Counted from the first letter of the stretch, positions 8,165 to 16,251 are shown. The stretch: 21,510 nt of DNA from an uncultured Phascolarctobacterium sp. (GCF_937920985.1 NZ_CALDXR010000023.1:1-21510); one strand, 5' to 3'. Numbers and translations: made by a program. Notes: generated from the sequence alone by a model not told the origin.

Positions 8165-9427
8165 GTGAAGATAAAATTGATGGTGCAGGGGCTGGCCTGC
8201 AGTGGCGTGTTTTTATGCAGCGCTTTAGCAGCCGCTGCAGACACGCTGCTGGCGCAGGTGCCGCTGCAGCTGGCAGCAGAGCAGACGGTGACTGCTGAGC
8301 TGTGGGGCGACAGACTGCCGAATGGCTATGCCAATGACCTGCTCGTGATGCTTAAGGATAAAGACAAGAAGCTTTTGACGGCTTACGCTCCCTCTATTAA
8401 GGGTGGCTATAACTGCCAACTGCAGCCGGTTAAGCTATGGGCAGGCAAAAGTGCTAGACAGCAGCTGCTGGTGAGCGCCGGGCAGGGTGATTGGCGTGCG
8501 CCTGGTGAATACCGCGTGCTTTCCTTTGCTAATAAGAAAAAGGTGCGTGAGGTCTTTGGCGCTGCTGAAAGCATGGGATTAGTAACGCAAGCCTATGCCA
8601 AAGATGGTAAAATGCATGTAGCCTTAATTGATGGCAACAAATCAGATTTAATCCCGGCAGCAGGCTGCGAGGTGGCAGACGGTAAACTGGAGTATGGCGG
8701 GATTTTCTCATTGGTGGCACATGATGTGGATGATGATGGTGCAGATGAATTACTTGGCTGTCAGCAGCTGTTGCAGCATAAACAGCCTTTGGCAGATGTA
8801 GGAGCAATTTGGAAGCAGGATAAGAAGACTAAGGAATGGAAGCAGTTTTCCCTGACGATTATGACGCTTGCACCTACCCCTAAGGACAATACCGTAAATG
8901 ATGGCAAGGATTTTGCTGCAGGAACATTGTTGGTGCGCAAAATGGTAGTGCCTGGCGGTGAGGCGACATTCCCGGTTTTTGCCAGCAAGGACGTGGAGCT
9001 GCAAAATAAAATGAATAAGCTGCTGCAGGAAGAATGCCAGGAATATCTGGAGCATTTTTATAAGGGCGAGGCAGATATGGCATTTAAGGTGATGCGTGCT
9101 GACGAGCAGATTCTTAGCGTGCAGCTGATTAGCGGTAAAAGTCGCTTTATTCATCATCAGTTGAACGTAAATCCTAAGACGGGTGAAAAAATACGCTTAG
9201 ATGAAGTTCTTAACGTCAAGGATAAGGATTTGCTGCCGCTGCTCAATGTGCTGAATACCAATAAAAATGTGGTATATAAGGACAAGCTGCCTGATGAATG
9301 GTATATTGAAGGAGATAACTTGTTCTTGATGCAGCGTACTGATGGCGTAGATCAGGTATCGGGTTTTGCTTTGGGTAATCTGCATAAATTTTTGCTGAAA
9401 AAAGAGCTGTTGAACAGCAAAAGCTGA
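8165..9427 (+). CDS. Secreted protein of unknown function with a DUF3298/RsiV-like C-terminal region
   Basis: Hypothetical exported protein of about 420 residues. GTG at 8165 is chosen because AAGGG (8151-8155) is 9 bases upstream and the -10 element would exclude a start at 8093. The N-terminus (MKIKLMVQG, then a hydrophobic stretch ending LAAAA) is a signal peptide. The N-terminal half is beta-rich and includes HDVDDDGADELLG near residues 183-195, which resembles the Asp-rich calcium loop of FG-GAP/VCBS blades. The C-terminal ~150 residues (FPVFASKDVELQNKMNKLL, then LSVQL and NPKTGEKIRLDEVL) resemble the DUF3298/RsiV fold of cell-envelope proteins. Both resemblances are by eye. The stop codon lies inside the palindromic operator described next. 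No functional link to the efflux genes is established. Confidence 0.75.
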   Translation: MKIKLMVQGLACSGVFLCSALAAAADTLLAQVPLQLAAEQTVTAELWGDRLPNGYANDLLVMLKDKDKKLLTAYAPSIKGGYNCQLQPVKLWAGKSARQQLLVSAGQGDWRAPGEYRVLSFANKKKVREVFGAAESMGLVTQAYAKDGKMHVALIDGNKSDLIPAAGCEVADGKLEYGGIFSLVAHDVDDDGADELLGCQQLLQHKQPLADVGAIWKQDKKTKEWKQFSLTIMTLAPTPKDNTVNDGKDFAAGTLLVRKMVVPGGEATFPVFASKDVELQNKMNKLLQEECQEYLEHFYKGEADMAFKVMRADEQILSVQLISGKSRFIHHQLNVNPKTGEKIRLDEVLNVKDKDLLPLLNVLNTNKNVVYKDKLPDEWYIEGDNLFLMQRTDGVDQVSGFALGNLHKFLLKKELLNSKS

Positions 9428-9445
9428 CTGACCAGTCAGTATAAT
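9424..9445 (+). promoter_or_regulatory. TetR-type palindromic operator abutting a -10 box
   Basis: CTGACTG (9424-9430) and CAGTCAG (9433-9439) form a perfect 7-bp dyad around AC, immediately followed by TATAAT (9440-9445). The dyad overlaps the stop codon of the preceding gene. This type of dyad is typical of TetR/AcrR repressors that control RND pumps; no such regulator gene is in the window. Confidence 0.6.
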
Positions 9446-9508
9446 TTGTGAGAAGAAGATAATGGGAGAAAATGCAAGAAAAAGCGGTGAAATCTGCTTA
9501 AATAGAGT

Positions 9509-9537
9509 TTGCTTTTCTGAAAAATGTCCATTATAAT
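9509..9537 (+). promoter_or_regulatory. Sigma-A-type promoter of the RND efflux operon
   Basis: TTGCTT (9509-9514), a 17-bp spacer and TATAAT (9532-9537) form a near-consensus promoter. Transcription would start near 9544, giving a leader of about 110 bases before the adaptor start codon. In that leader TCTGAAACT (9546-9554) is complementary to AGTTTCAGA (9624-9632), just before the ribosome-binding site. Confidence 0.75.
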
Positions 9538-9655
9538 AGTAGTATTCTGAAACTGGAACAGGAATATTTTCAGGTAAAGGCGCTACAATATAGCAGTCTT
9601 ATTAGTTATTATATATATTGAGTAGTTTCAGAGTGAAGGTGAAGGAGGTTTTTTT

Positions 9656-10843
9656 ATGTTTAGTTTTATTCGCTCCGGCCGTGCGAGAAAAGCAATGGCT
9701 GCGGCGCTGGCGGCAACCTTTGTACTGAGCGTTGCAGGCTGTGGTCAAAAACAGCAGCAGGGCGGCAATCAGGCAGCTTTGGTTAAAACCATGAAGGTTA
9801 TTAAGCGTGACACCCCTCTGGTATATGATTATACAGGCTTTGTACAGGCTCAGCAGGAAATGGAGCTGAAGGCTCAGGTAAGCGGCCAGATTACAGCTAA
9901 GTATTTCAAGGGCGGTGACACTGTAAGCGCAGGCCAGACCTTGTACGCTATTGACCAGCGTACCTATCAGGCCAACGTGCTCAACGCGCAGGCAGGCCTG
10001 GCTAATGCCCGTGCGGCTCTGGCTAACGCTGCTCTGAACGCAGAACGTTATAGCACTTTGTATGCACAGAATGCAATTTCCAAGCAGGTTCTGGATAACG
10101 CTATTATGCAGCGTGACCAGGCTCAGGCTTCTGTAAATGCGCAGGAAGCAATTCTGGAAAATGCGCAGATTAACATGACCGATACCAGCGTTTCCGCTCC
10201 GTTCAGCGGACGTATTGATACTACCGCGCTGGAGGTTGGTAACTATGTAACCGCAGGCCAGACTACTCTGGCAAAAATCAGCAACACTGACCCTGTATTC
10301 GTACAGTTCAGTATCGCTGAGCCGGAATATCTGAAGCTTTCCGCTGCTCATGATAACAGCGGCGCTGCTTCTCTTGATAATCTGACCGTTGTTTTGAGTG
10401 ATGGCAGTACCTATGATTTGAAAGGCACTGTTGCAGAGGTTAACCGCGGTATCAACGACAACACCGGTACCATGACTGTCAAGGCTCTGTTCAGAAACCC
10501 TGCACGTCGTCTGCTGCCGGGCATGTTTGCTCACGTACAGGCAACTGCAGGCACCAAAAAGGATGCTCTCTTGATTCCTATGCGTGCAGTTGTTGAATTA
10601 ATGTATAAGAAATTTGTTTATGTTGTCGGCAGTGACAACAAGGTAACGATGAAGGAAGTTACTCTTGGTCCTTCCGTTGGCCGTTTCTACATGGTTGAAG
10701 GCGGTCTGAGCGGCGACGAGACAATCGTAGTTGAAGGCACCGGTAAGATCAGACAGGGTGCTCAGGTTAACCCGCAACCGATGACTGAGGCTGATCTGGA
10801 TACTACTGTTGACAACAGTGCTACCGCTGGCAAGAAGCAATAA
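9656..10843 (+). CDS. RND efflux periplasmic adaptor lipoprotein (AcrA/MexA family)
   Basis: Membrane-fusion protein that links an inner-membrane RND pump to an outer-membrane channel; 395 residues, normal length. The lipobox LSVAGC gives a lipidated Cys29. Domains in order: first half of the biotinyl-lipoyl-like domain (about 60-95, VSGQITAKYFKGGDTVSAG), an alanine/glutamine-rich coiled-coil hairpin (about 100-170), second lipoyl half (about 175-205, SAPFSGRIDTTALEVGNYV), then beta-barrel and membrane-proximal domains to about 375. AAGGAGG lies 7 bases before the ATG. The pump gene follows after 13 bases. The substrate range (drugs, bile salts, fatty acids) cannot be told from sequence. Confidence 0.95.
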   Translation: MFSFIRSGRARKAMAAALAATFVLSVAGCGQKQQQGGNQAALVKTMKVIKRDTPLVYDYTGFVQAQQEMELKAQVSGQITAKYFKGGDTVSAGQTLYAIDQRTYQANVLNAQAGLANARAALANAALNAERYSTLYAQNAISKQVLDNAIMQRDQAQASVNAQEAILENAQINMTDTSVSAPFSGRIDTTALEVGNYVTAGQTTLAKISNTDPVFVQFSIAEPEYLKLSAAHDNSGAASLDNLTVVLSDGSTYDLKGTVAEVNRGINDNTGTMTVKALFRNPARRLLPGMFAHVQATAGTKKDALLIPMRAVVELMYKKFVYVVGSDNKVTMKEVTLGPSVGRFYMVEGGLSGDETIVVEGTGKIRQGAQVNPQPMTEADLDTTVDNSATAGKKQ

Positions 10844-10856
10844 GGAGGTTGGCTAG

Positions 10857-13800
10857 ATGGCTCGTTTCTTTATTGATCGCCCTGTATTTGCGATAGTACT
10901 GGCGATTATTATTACCTTATTGGGCACGATTGCCGGCTTCAGCCTGCCTATCGCCCAATATCCTAACATTACCAAACCGCGTATCAGCGTAAACACCAAC
11001 TATGTAGGTGCGAGTGCCGATATCGTTGAAAAGGCTGTAGCACAGACTATTGAGCAGAAGGTCAGCGGCGTAGAAAATATGCTGAACATGTCCTCCGTAA
11101 GTACCTCCAGTGGTGAGTACAAGCTCAATGTTGAGTTCAACCTGGAGAAAAACGCAGATATCGCTTCTGTAGAGGTACAGAACCGTGTATCCCAGGCAAC
11201 CAGCTCCCTGCCGAGCGAGGTTTCCGGTTATGGTGTTACTACTGCCAAAGAATCTGCCGAGACCATTATGTATTTTGGTCTTTATTCTCCTAAAAATACC
11301 TATGATGCAATGTTCTTAAGAACATATGCGGATGCGAACTTTCTGGATGCTGTAAAGCGTGTTAAGGGCGTATCTACAGTTGGCGAATATGGTCCGGAAT
11401 ATGCAGTCCGCATCTGGCTGAATCCTGAAAAAATGGCACAGCTGGGCGTAACCGTAACCGACGTTTCCAACGCGATCAAAACGCAAAACATTCAGGCAGC
11501 GGTTGGTTCTATCGGTAACCGTCCTACCGTTGACCAGCAGGAGCGTACCTATTCCGCAAGTGCTCAAGGTCGTCTGAATACACCTGAGGAATTCGGTAAC
11601 GTAATTATCCGTTCCAACAACGGCGATAACCTGAAGCTGAAGGATATCGCAACTATTAAAGAAGGGCCGCGTAATGACCTTATCGTCAGCAAGCTGAACG
11701 GCGGTGATTCCGTTGTATTCCCGGTATCCTTGACCTCAGATGCGAATGCTATCGAAACTGTTAAGAATATCCGCGAGGTATTAAAGGACGCAGAAAGCCG
11801 TTTCCCTGATGATATGAAGCTGGTTGTTATTCAGGATAACACCCAGTTTATTACCGAATCTCTGGAGAAGGTTGCTCATACATTTGTTGAAGCCTTGATT
11901 CTGGTTATTCTGGTAGTATTTATGTTCCTTGGCAGCTGGCGTGCAACCTTGATTCCTATTCTGGCTGTACCGGTATCCTTGGTTGGTACCTTTGCTTCCT
12001 TTGTAATTTTAGGTTTTACCATCAACACTTTGACTGCCTTTGCGATGATTCTGGCTATCGGCCTTGTTGTCGACGACGCTATCGTTGTAGTAGAAGCGGT
12101 TGAACATCATATTCAGGAAAACGGTATGTCTCCTAAGGAGGCAACCTACCGTGCTATGAACGAGGTTTCCGGCCCTGTTGTGGCTATTGCCTTCGTACTG
12201 TCTGCGGTATTTATTCCTGTAGCCTTCACCGGTGGTACTGTCGGTGAATTGTACAAGCAGTTTGCGATTACGATTTCTGTATCCATGATGCTTTCTGCTA
12301 TCGTAGCTTTGTCCCTGACTCCTGCACTCTGTTCCTTGATTCTGGTCAAGAAGGAGGAGGCGCCGAAGGGCTTTATCGGCAAGGCTGTAAAAGCATTTGA
12401 CGATTGGTTTGCAAGAACGTTGGCTAAATACGTGAAAAACGTTGAAGGCTGCATCCGTAAATCTAAACTGATTCTGACCTGTCTTGTTGTTGTTGTTATC
12501 TGCATCGGTTTCCTGGCCAAGGCAACGCCGACAGGCTTTGTACCGAACGAGGACCAGGGCATGACTGCTGTATCCATCGCTTTGCCTGAGGGTGCTTCCA
12601 GTAACCGTACGCAGCAGATTATGGCAGGCCTTGCACAAAATATGAGAAAGCTCCCCGGCGTTAAAAACGTTATGGAGGTTAGCGGTATTGATATCCTGTC
12701 CATGGGCCAGAAGGCTAACGCCGGCCTGGCAGTAGTTACTATGGAGGACTACAGCAAGCGCAGCAACAGCGTACAGGATGTTATTCCGATGATTTTCGGC
12801 ATGGGCGCACAGATTCCTGATGCAACCGTTATGGCCTTCCAGCCGCCTTCTCTGCCCGGTGCTTCCAGTACCGGTACTCTGAGCCTTTATCTCATGAACC
12901 TTGGCGGTGAGGACGTTAACACTATGGGTGAGCGTGCTAACGAATTTTTGGCTGCTTGTCGCAAGCGTCCGGAAATCGGTATGCTGTACACCACCTTGAA
13001 CACCAATACTCCTATGTATCAGTTTGAGGTTGACCGTGAAAAGGCACAGTCCATGAACGTGCCTGTATCTACTGTTTATTCTGCATTGCAGGCTTTCTTG
13101 GGCGGTAACGAAATCAATGATATCAACAACTTCGGCCGTACCTGGAAGGTTGTTATGCAGGCTGATGAAAAATATCGTACCGGTGTAGAGGATATGCGTT
13201 ACTTCTTTGTACGCAGCAATGACGGCAAGTCTATTCCGCTGAATACACTTGTAAAGCCTACTCCTAAGAATAGCTCTGTTGTTATGACACGCTTTAACGG
13301 TGCCAGTGCGATTAAGATTTCCGGCGACCCTGCCAGCGGTTATTCCTCCGGTCAGGCTATGGCTGCTATTGAAGAGGTTGCTAAGCAGGTTCTGCCTAAC
13401 ACCTATACCTACGAATGGACCGGTCAGAGCCTTGATGAGATTGAAGCCGGCAGCCGTTCCACTCAGATTTTCATTATCTCTCTGATTTTCGTATTCCTTT
13501 GTCTGGCAGCTCTGTATGAAAGCTGGACTATTCCTCTGGCTGTACTGCTGTCCGTACCGTCCGCAGTTTTCGGCTGCTTCCTGGTACAGTATGCACGTGG
13601 CCTGCAGAATGACGTTTATATGCAGATTGGTCTGATTACACTGATTGGTCTGGCAGCAAAGAACGCTATTCTGATTGTCGAATATGCGAAGATGAATATG
13701 GAGCAGGGCATGGATGTTGTACATGCGGCTGTTGAGGCTGCTCATGTCCGTCTGCGTCCTATCCTGATGACATCCTTCGCCTTCATCTTAGGCTGTCTGC

Positions 13801-13988
13801 CTCTGGCTATTGCTACCGGCCCGGGCGCCGGTGCGCGTGTATCTATGGGTAACGCTGTAGTAGGTGGTATGACCATCGCTACTCTCTTTGGTATCTTCCT
13901 GATTCCTGTACTCTTTGTAGTTGTTGAACGCTTCTTCAGCCGCAAAAAGAAGGGGACTCCCGAAGACAATGTAACCGAACAGCTGTAA
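10857..13988 (+). CDS. RND family multidrug efflux permease (HAE1, AcrB/MexB type)
   Basis: Proton-driven inner-membrane efflux pump of 1043 residues, a full-length HAE1 protein. The N-terminus FFIDRPVFAIVLAI is diagnostic. The transmembrane-4 proton-relay pair Asp406-Asp407 (GLVVDDAIVVVEAVE) matches Asp407/Asp408 of E. coli AcrB. The transmembrane-10 lysine is present in GLAAKNAILIVEYAK (about 930). Two large periplasmic loops (about 35-335 and 560-870) and twelve hydrophobic helices are visible. AAGGAGG is spaced for the ATG, and the adaptor gene ends 13 bases upstream. A strong terminator follows and no TolC/OprM-type gene is present, so the outer-membrane partner must come from elsewhere. 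Control by the upstream operator/promoter region is likely. Confidence 0.97.
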   Translation: MARFFIDRPVFAIVLAIIITLLGTIAGFSLPIAQYPNITKPRISVNTNYVGASADIVEKAVAQTIEQKVSGVENMLNMSSVSTSSGEYKLNVEFNLEKNADIASVEVQNRVSQATSSLPSEVSGYGVTTAKESAETIMYFGLYSPKNTYDAMFLRTYADANFLDAVKRVKGVSTVGEYGPEYAVRIWLNPEKMAQLGVTVTDVSNAIKTQNIQAAVGSIGNRPTVDQQERTYSASAQGRLNTPEEFGNVIIRSNNGDNLKLKDIATIKEGPRNDLIVSKLNGGDSVVFPVSLTSDANAIETVKNIREVLKDAESRFPDDMKLVVIQDNTQFITESLEKVAHTFVEALILVILVVFMFLGSWRATLIPILAVPVSLVGTFASFVILGFTINTLTAFAMILAIGLVVDDAIVVVEAVEHHIQENGMSPKEATYRAMNEVSGPVVAIAFVLSAVFIPVAFTGGTVGELYKQFAITISVSMMLSAIVALSLTPALCSLILVKKEEAPKGFIGKAVKAFDDWFARTLAKYVKNVEGCIRKSKLILTCLVVVVICIGFLAKATPTGFVPNEDQGMTAVSIALPEGASSNRTQQIMAGLAQNMRKLPGVKNVMEVSGIDILSMGQKANAGLAVVTMEDYSKRSNSVQDVIPMIFGMGAQIPDATVMAFQPPSLPGASSTGTLSLYLMNLGGEDVNTMGERANEFLAACRKRPEIGMLYTTLNTNTPMYQFEVDREKAQSMNVPVSTVYSALQAFLGGNEINDINNFGRTWKVVMQADEKYRTGVEDMRYFFVRSNDGKSIPLNTLVKPTPKNSSVVMTRFNGASAIKISGDPASGYSSGQAMAAIEEVAKQVLPNTYTYEWTGQSLDEIEAGSRSTQIFIISLIFVFLCLAALYESWTIPLAVLLSVPSAVFGCFLVQYARGLQNDVYMQIGLITLIGLAAKNAILIVEYAKMNMEQGMDVVHAAVEAAHVRLRPILMTSFAFILGCLPLAIATGPGAGARVSMGNAVVGGMTIATLFGIFLIPVLFVVVERFFSRKKKGTPEDNVTEQL

Positions 13989-13995
13989 TGCTGCT

Positions 13996-14026
13996 AAAAA
14001 ACGCCGCTCGTTTGAGCGGCGTTTTT
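13996..14026 (+). terminator. Rho-independent terminator of the RND operon
   Basis: ACGCCGCTC (14001-14009) pairs with GAGCGGCGT (14014-14022) around GTTT, flanked by an A run and a T run; it is nearly symmetrical. Confidence 0.93.
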
Positions 14027-14264
14027 AATTTTCAATAGCTGGTGTTAGGCAGTAAAATGCATAGTTTTAAATTTATGCATAAATAATAGCATAGAAGTTA
14101 ATGGTCATTATAATTTAAAAAGCAAGCTCAAAGAGCTTGCTTTTTTAAGTTACATAAGTAAACTAATCCTTTTCAATAACAAAAATGCTTTTTAAATTTT
14201 AATAATAATAACAAATTTAAAACGAATATAATCTGTAAGTAAACTAAGACCGTCCGTTTATTAT
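14027..14264. other. AT-rich intergenic stretch with a second terminator and a 12-bp direct repeat
   Basis: No gene is visible. The stretch holds a small dyad (ATGCATA with TATGCAT near 14058-14080), the motif AATAGCATAGAAGTTAA (14085-14101), and a TATAAT at 14109-14114. A strong terminator lies at 14117-14146 (GCAAGCTC with GAGCTTGC, followed by six T). TAAGTAAACTAA occurs twice (14155-14166 and 14236-14247), and an AATATAATCTG segment sits near 14226. Confidence 0.7.
14117..14146. terminator. Isolated terminator hairpin upstream of the first gamma-beta module
   Basis: AAAAAGCAAGCTC pairs with GAGCTTGCTTTTTT around a three-base loop. It lies about 90 bases beyond the RND terminator and is not needed by any annotated gene, so it may end a small transcript or act as a backup insulator. 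Confidence 0.8.
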
Positions 14265-14265
14265 G

Positions 14266-14308
14266 TGTGACATAAGCAACGGAATAACAGCAGAATTATT
14301 TTTATACT
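14266..14308 (+). promoter_or_regulatory. Promoter of gamma-beta module 1 with CRP/FNR-like site
   Basis: A -10 box TATACT lies at 14303-14308 without a good -35. TGTGA-CATAAG-CAACG (14266-14281) is centred about 41.5 bases before the expected start, the class II activator position. The same arrangement, with the same spacing, precedes the second module. Confidence 0.5.
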
Positions 14309-14405
14309 TAATTCAGCAAGGCAAAAAGGGGTGTTTGAAGTCAAATATCCGGAAGCATATTGCGGTAAATATTATATTTAAATTTATTTGGAAGGGGTGA
14401 TTTAT

Positions 14406-14537
14406 ATGGGTTCCGTAACAACTAATCCGTGGCTGATTTCTGTTATCAACATGACAATCGTTTTTGGTGTGCTCATTGCTTTAGGTGTACTCATGAGTAT
14501 GATTCAGTTGGTTGACCCTACTAGAAATAAGCATTGA
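14406..14537 (+). CDS. OadG-related small membrane subunit of a Na+-pumping decarboxylase, copy 1
   Basis: A 43-residue microprotein starting MGSVTTNPWLISVIN. It has a single transmembrane helix (about residues 9-35, with NMTIVFGVLIALGVLM) and a short polar tail ending VDPTRNKH. The NMTIVF core resembles the helix of OadG/gamma-type subunits of Na+-translocating decarboxylases, but the protein is about half the length of a typical OadG and lacks its soluble, metal-binding tail. AAGGGG (14392-14397) lies 8 bases before the ATG. The beta-subunit gene follows after 83 bases, and the paralogous pair at 16252-17737 keeps the same order, which confirms that this short gene is real. Its likely role is to assemble or stabilise the beta subunit with the cytoplasmic carboxyltransferase. 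Confidence 0.85.
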   Translation: MGSVTTNPWLISVINMTIVFGVLIALGVLMSMIQLVDPTRNKH

Positions 14538-14620
14538 AGCAAATGATGCACTTTTTCCCTGTCTGATCTATTAAAAAATGCACTTATTTTCCCGATATGG
14601 GCCAAGAGGAGGATTATTCT

Positions 14621-15754
14621 ATGTTTGAGGCATTTATCGTCGCTTTGGCTTCTGTTTGGGCAGACTCAGGTTTTTCTGCTCTGACAAGTGGCAACGTAAT
14701 TATGATTGGCGTTGGTCTGGTTCTGCTTTATATGGCTATAGGCAAAGGTTTCGAACCTTTGCTGTTGTCACCAATTGCTTTTGGTTGTATTCTGGCTAAC
14801 ATTCCTAAAAACGGTTTCGAACAGCCGGGTGTTATGTCCGTTATTATGTACGGTATTCACCATGAAGTATTCCCGCCGTTGATTTTCCTGGGCGTTGGCG
14901 CAATGACCGACTTCGGTCCGCTGATTGCTAATCCTAAAACCTTGCTTTTAGGTGCTGCTGCTCAGATTGGCGTATTTGTATCCTTGATGGGCGCTATGGC
15001 TTTGGGCTTTACTGTACAGGAAGCATCTGCTATCGGTATTATCGGCGGTGCTGACGGCCCGACAGCTATTTATCTGGCAGCTAAAATGGCTCCACATCTT
15101 TTGGGTGCTATTGCCGTTGCAGCTTATTCCTACATGTCCCTGGTACCGCTGATTCAGCCGCCTGTAATGAAGCTGTTTACTACCGAAAGAGAACGTAAGA
15201 TTGTTATGGAGCAGCTGCGTCCGGTAAGTAAATTTGAAAAGGTCGTTTTCCCGATTATGTGCACCATCGTTATTTCTCTGCTGCTGCCGCCGGTAACAGC
15301 TTTGATCGGTATGCTGATGCTTGGTAACCTGTTCAAAGAAGCAGGCTGTCTGGACCGTCTGTCCGATACTGCACAAAATGCTTTGATGAACACTGTAACC
15401 ATCATGCTGGCTACCGGTACCGGTCTTACCATGAGTGCCGAAGCCTTCCTGAACTATCAGACTATCCTGATTATCTGCTTAGGTTTGGTTGCTTTTGCTG
15501 CAGGCACCTGGGGCGGTGTAATATTCGGTAAGATTATGTGCATGGTAGACGGTGGCAAGACTAATCCGCTTATAGGCAGTGCCGGTGTATCCGCAGTTCC
15601 TATGGCTGCCCGTGTATCTCAGATTGTCGGTCAAAAGGCAAACCCGGCAAACTTCTTATTAATGCATGCTATGGGTCCTAACGTAGCAGGCGTTATCGGT
15701 ACTGCAGTTGCTGCAGGTACTATGCTGGCTATGATTGGCCCTGTTGCTAAATAA
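14621..15754 (+). CDS. Na+-translocating decarboxylase beta subunit (OadB/MmdB/GcdB family), copy 1
   Basis: Integral membrane carboxybiotin decarboxylase that couples CO2 release to Na+ export; 377 residues. This is close to the Veillonella MmdB/Acidaminococcus GcdB length class and shorter than Klebsiella OadB (about 430). ATG 14621 is chosen for its AGGAGG at 14607-14612 and because the paralogue starts at the same residue. The key loop GGADGPTAIYLAAK contains Asp145, corresponding to the essential Asp203 of Klebsiella OadB. The conserved C-terminal helix NFLLMHAMGPNVAGVIG is at 344-360. About nine transmembrane segments are visible. It is about 91% identical to copy 2 by eye (around 33 substitutions). 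No alpha subunit or biotin carrier is nearby, so methylmalonyl-CoA, glutaconyl-CoA and oxaloacetate decarboxylase assignments remain open; methylmalonyl-CoA fits a succinate user best. Confidence 0.94.
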   Translation: MFEAFIVALASVWADSGFSALTSGNVIMIGVGLVLLYMAIGKGFEPLLLSPIAFGCILANIPKNGFEQPGVMSVIMYGIHHEVFPPLIFLGVGAMTDFGPLIANPKTLLLGAAAQIGVFVSLMGAMALGFTVQEASAIGIIGGADGPTAIYLAAKMAPHLLGAIAVAAYSYMSLVPLIQPPVMKLFTTERERKIVMEQLRPVSKFEKVVFPIMCTIVISLLLPPVTALIGMLMLGNLFKEAGCLDRLSDTAQNALMNTVTIMLATGTGLTMSAEAFLNYQTILIICLGLVAFAAGTWGGVIFGKIMCMVDGGKTNPLIGSAGVSAVPMAARVSQIVGQKANPANFLLMHAMGPNVAGVIGTAVAAGTMLAMIGPVAK

Positions 15755-15786
15755 ACAGTTATTGTGATAACTCTCCCTAACAAAGT

Positions 15787-15825
15787 AAAGCCCGTCCGGT
15801 TTTTACCGGATGGGTTTTGCTTTTG
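15787..15825 (+). terminator. Rho-independent terminator of gamma-beta module 1
   Basis: CCCGTCCGGT (15791-15800) pairs with ACCGGATGGG (15805-15814, one G-U pair) and is followed by TTTTGCTTTTG; an upstream AAAG can extend it. Confidence 0.9.
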
Positions 15826-15844
15826 TTTAGATTTAAATATACGT

Positions 15845-15908
15845 ACAGTCATTAGACTGTGCCTGTTTGAAAGCAAAAAAATAACCAGTTCGCAGCTGGT
15901 TATTTTTT
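15845..15908. terminator. Second hairpin cluster with bidirectional terminator
   Basis: ACAGTC/GACTGT (15845-15860) forms a small hairpin. AAAAAATAACCAG (15876-15888) then pairs with CTGGTTATTTTTT (15896-15908), a near-symmetrical terminator. There is no gene between this and the first terminator, so it may end a small RNA of about 60-80 bases or insulate the two modules. Confidence 0.7.
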
Positions 15909-16134
15909 ATTGCCAAAACTAAATTCGCAGTCGTTTCAGCATTCTCCCAATCTCTCTAAAGACAAATTGAAAACTGAGAGGATATTAAATTGTTGCTTTG
16001 CAGTATTTATTTTAGCAAACTCAAAATGACAATCTGTTGCACAGGCAACAAAAACGATTAATGAACTTTTGAAATAGTATAGAAGTTAAAGTGAAACGAT
16101 TATGTAAATAAAGTAACTGTTTGACGGAAAACAG
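15909..16134. other. Intergenic stretch before module 2
   Basis: No gene is seen. Notable sequences are the dyad TGTTGC-ACAG-GCAACA (16035-16050), the motif AATAGTATAGAAGTTAA (16073-16089) shared with other gaps, ATAAAGTAAC (16108-16117), and TTGACG (16121-16126) with no matching -10. Confidence 0.65.
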
Positions 16135-16177
16135 TGTGACCTGCGCAACAGAAGATAAAAAAATATAACTTTATACT
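16135..16177 (+). promoter_or_regulatory. Promoter of gamma-beta module 2 with CRP/FNR-like site
   Basis: TGTGA-CCTGCG-CAACA (16135-16150) has the 5-6-5 layout of CRP/FNR sites and a TGT...ACA frame. Its centre is 29.5 bases before the -10 box TATACT (16172-16177), exactly as in module 1. GCAAC[AG]GAA and TTTATACTTA are shared between the two promoters. Confidence 0.52.
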
Positions 16178-16251
16178 TATTAAAGTAAGGTAAGCATCGC
16201 GCTTATAGAACCTAGTTCCCCTTTAATTATCTTAGGAAGAGGTGATAAACA

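Noticed and set aside
9602..10534. 310-codon minus-strand frame opposite the adaptor gene
   Set aside because: Overlaps a clear lipoprotein adaptor gene and its promoter leader; no credible start.
12009..13745. 578-codon open frame on the minus strand inside the RND pump gene
   Set aside because: It is antisense to a full-length, motif-complete pump gene, is rich in His/Asn/Gln with low complexity, and has no ribosome-binding site; it is a frame shadow.
14109..14114. TATAAT as a promoter before module 1
   Set aside because: No -35 at proper spacing, and the strong terminator at 14117-14146 would lie at the transcription start.
14597..14620. Eight-codon upstream extension of beta copy 1
   Set aside because: It would place AGGAGG inside the coding sequence; the paralogue starts at the equivalent of 14621.
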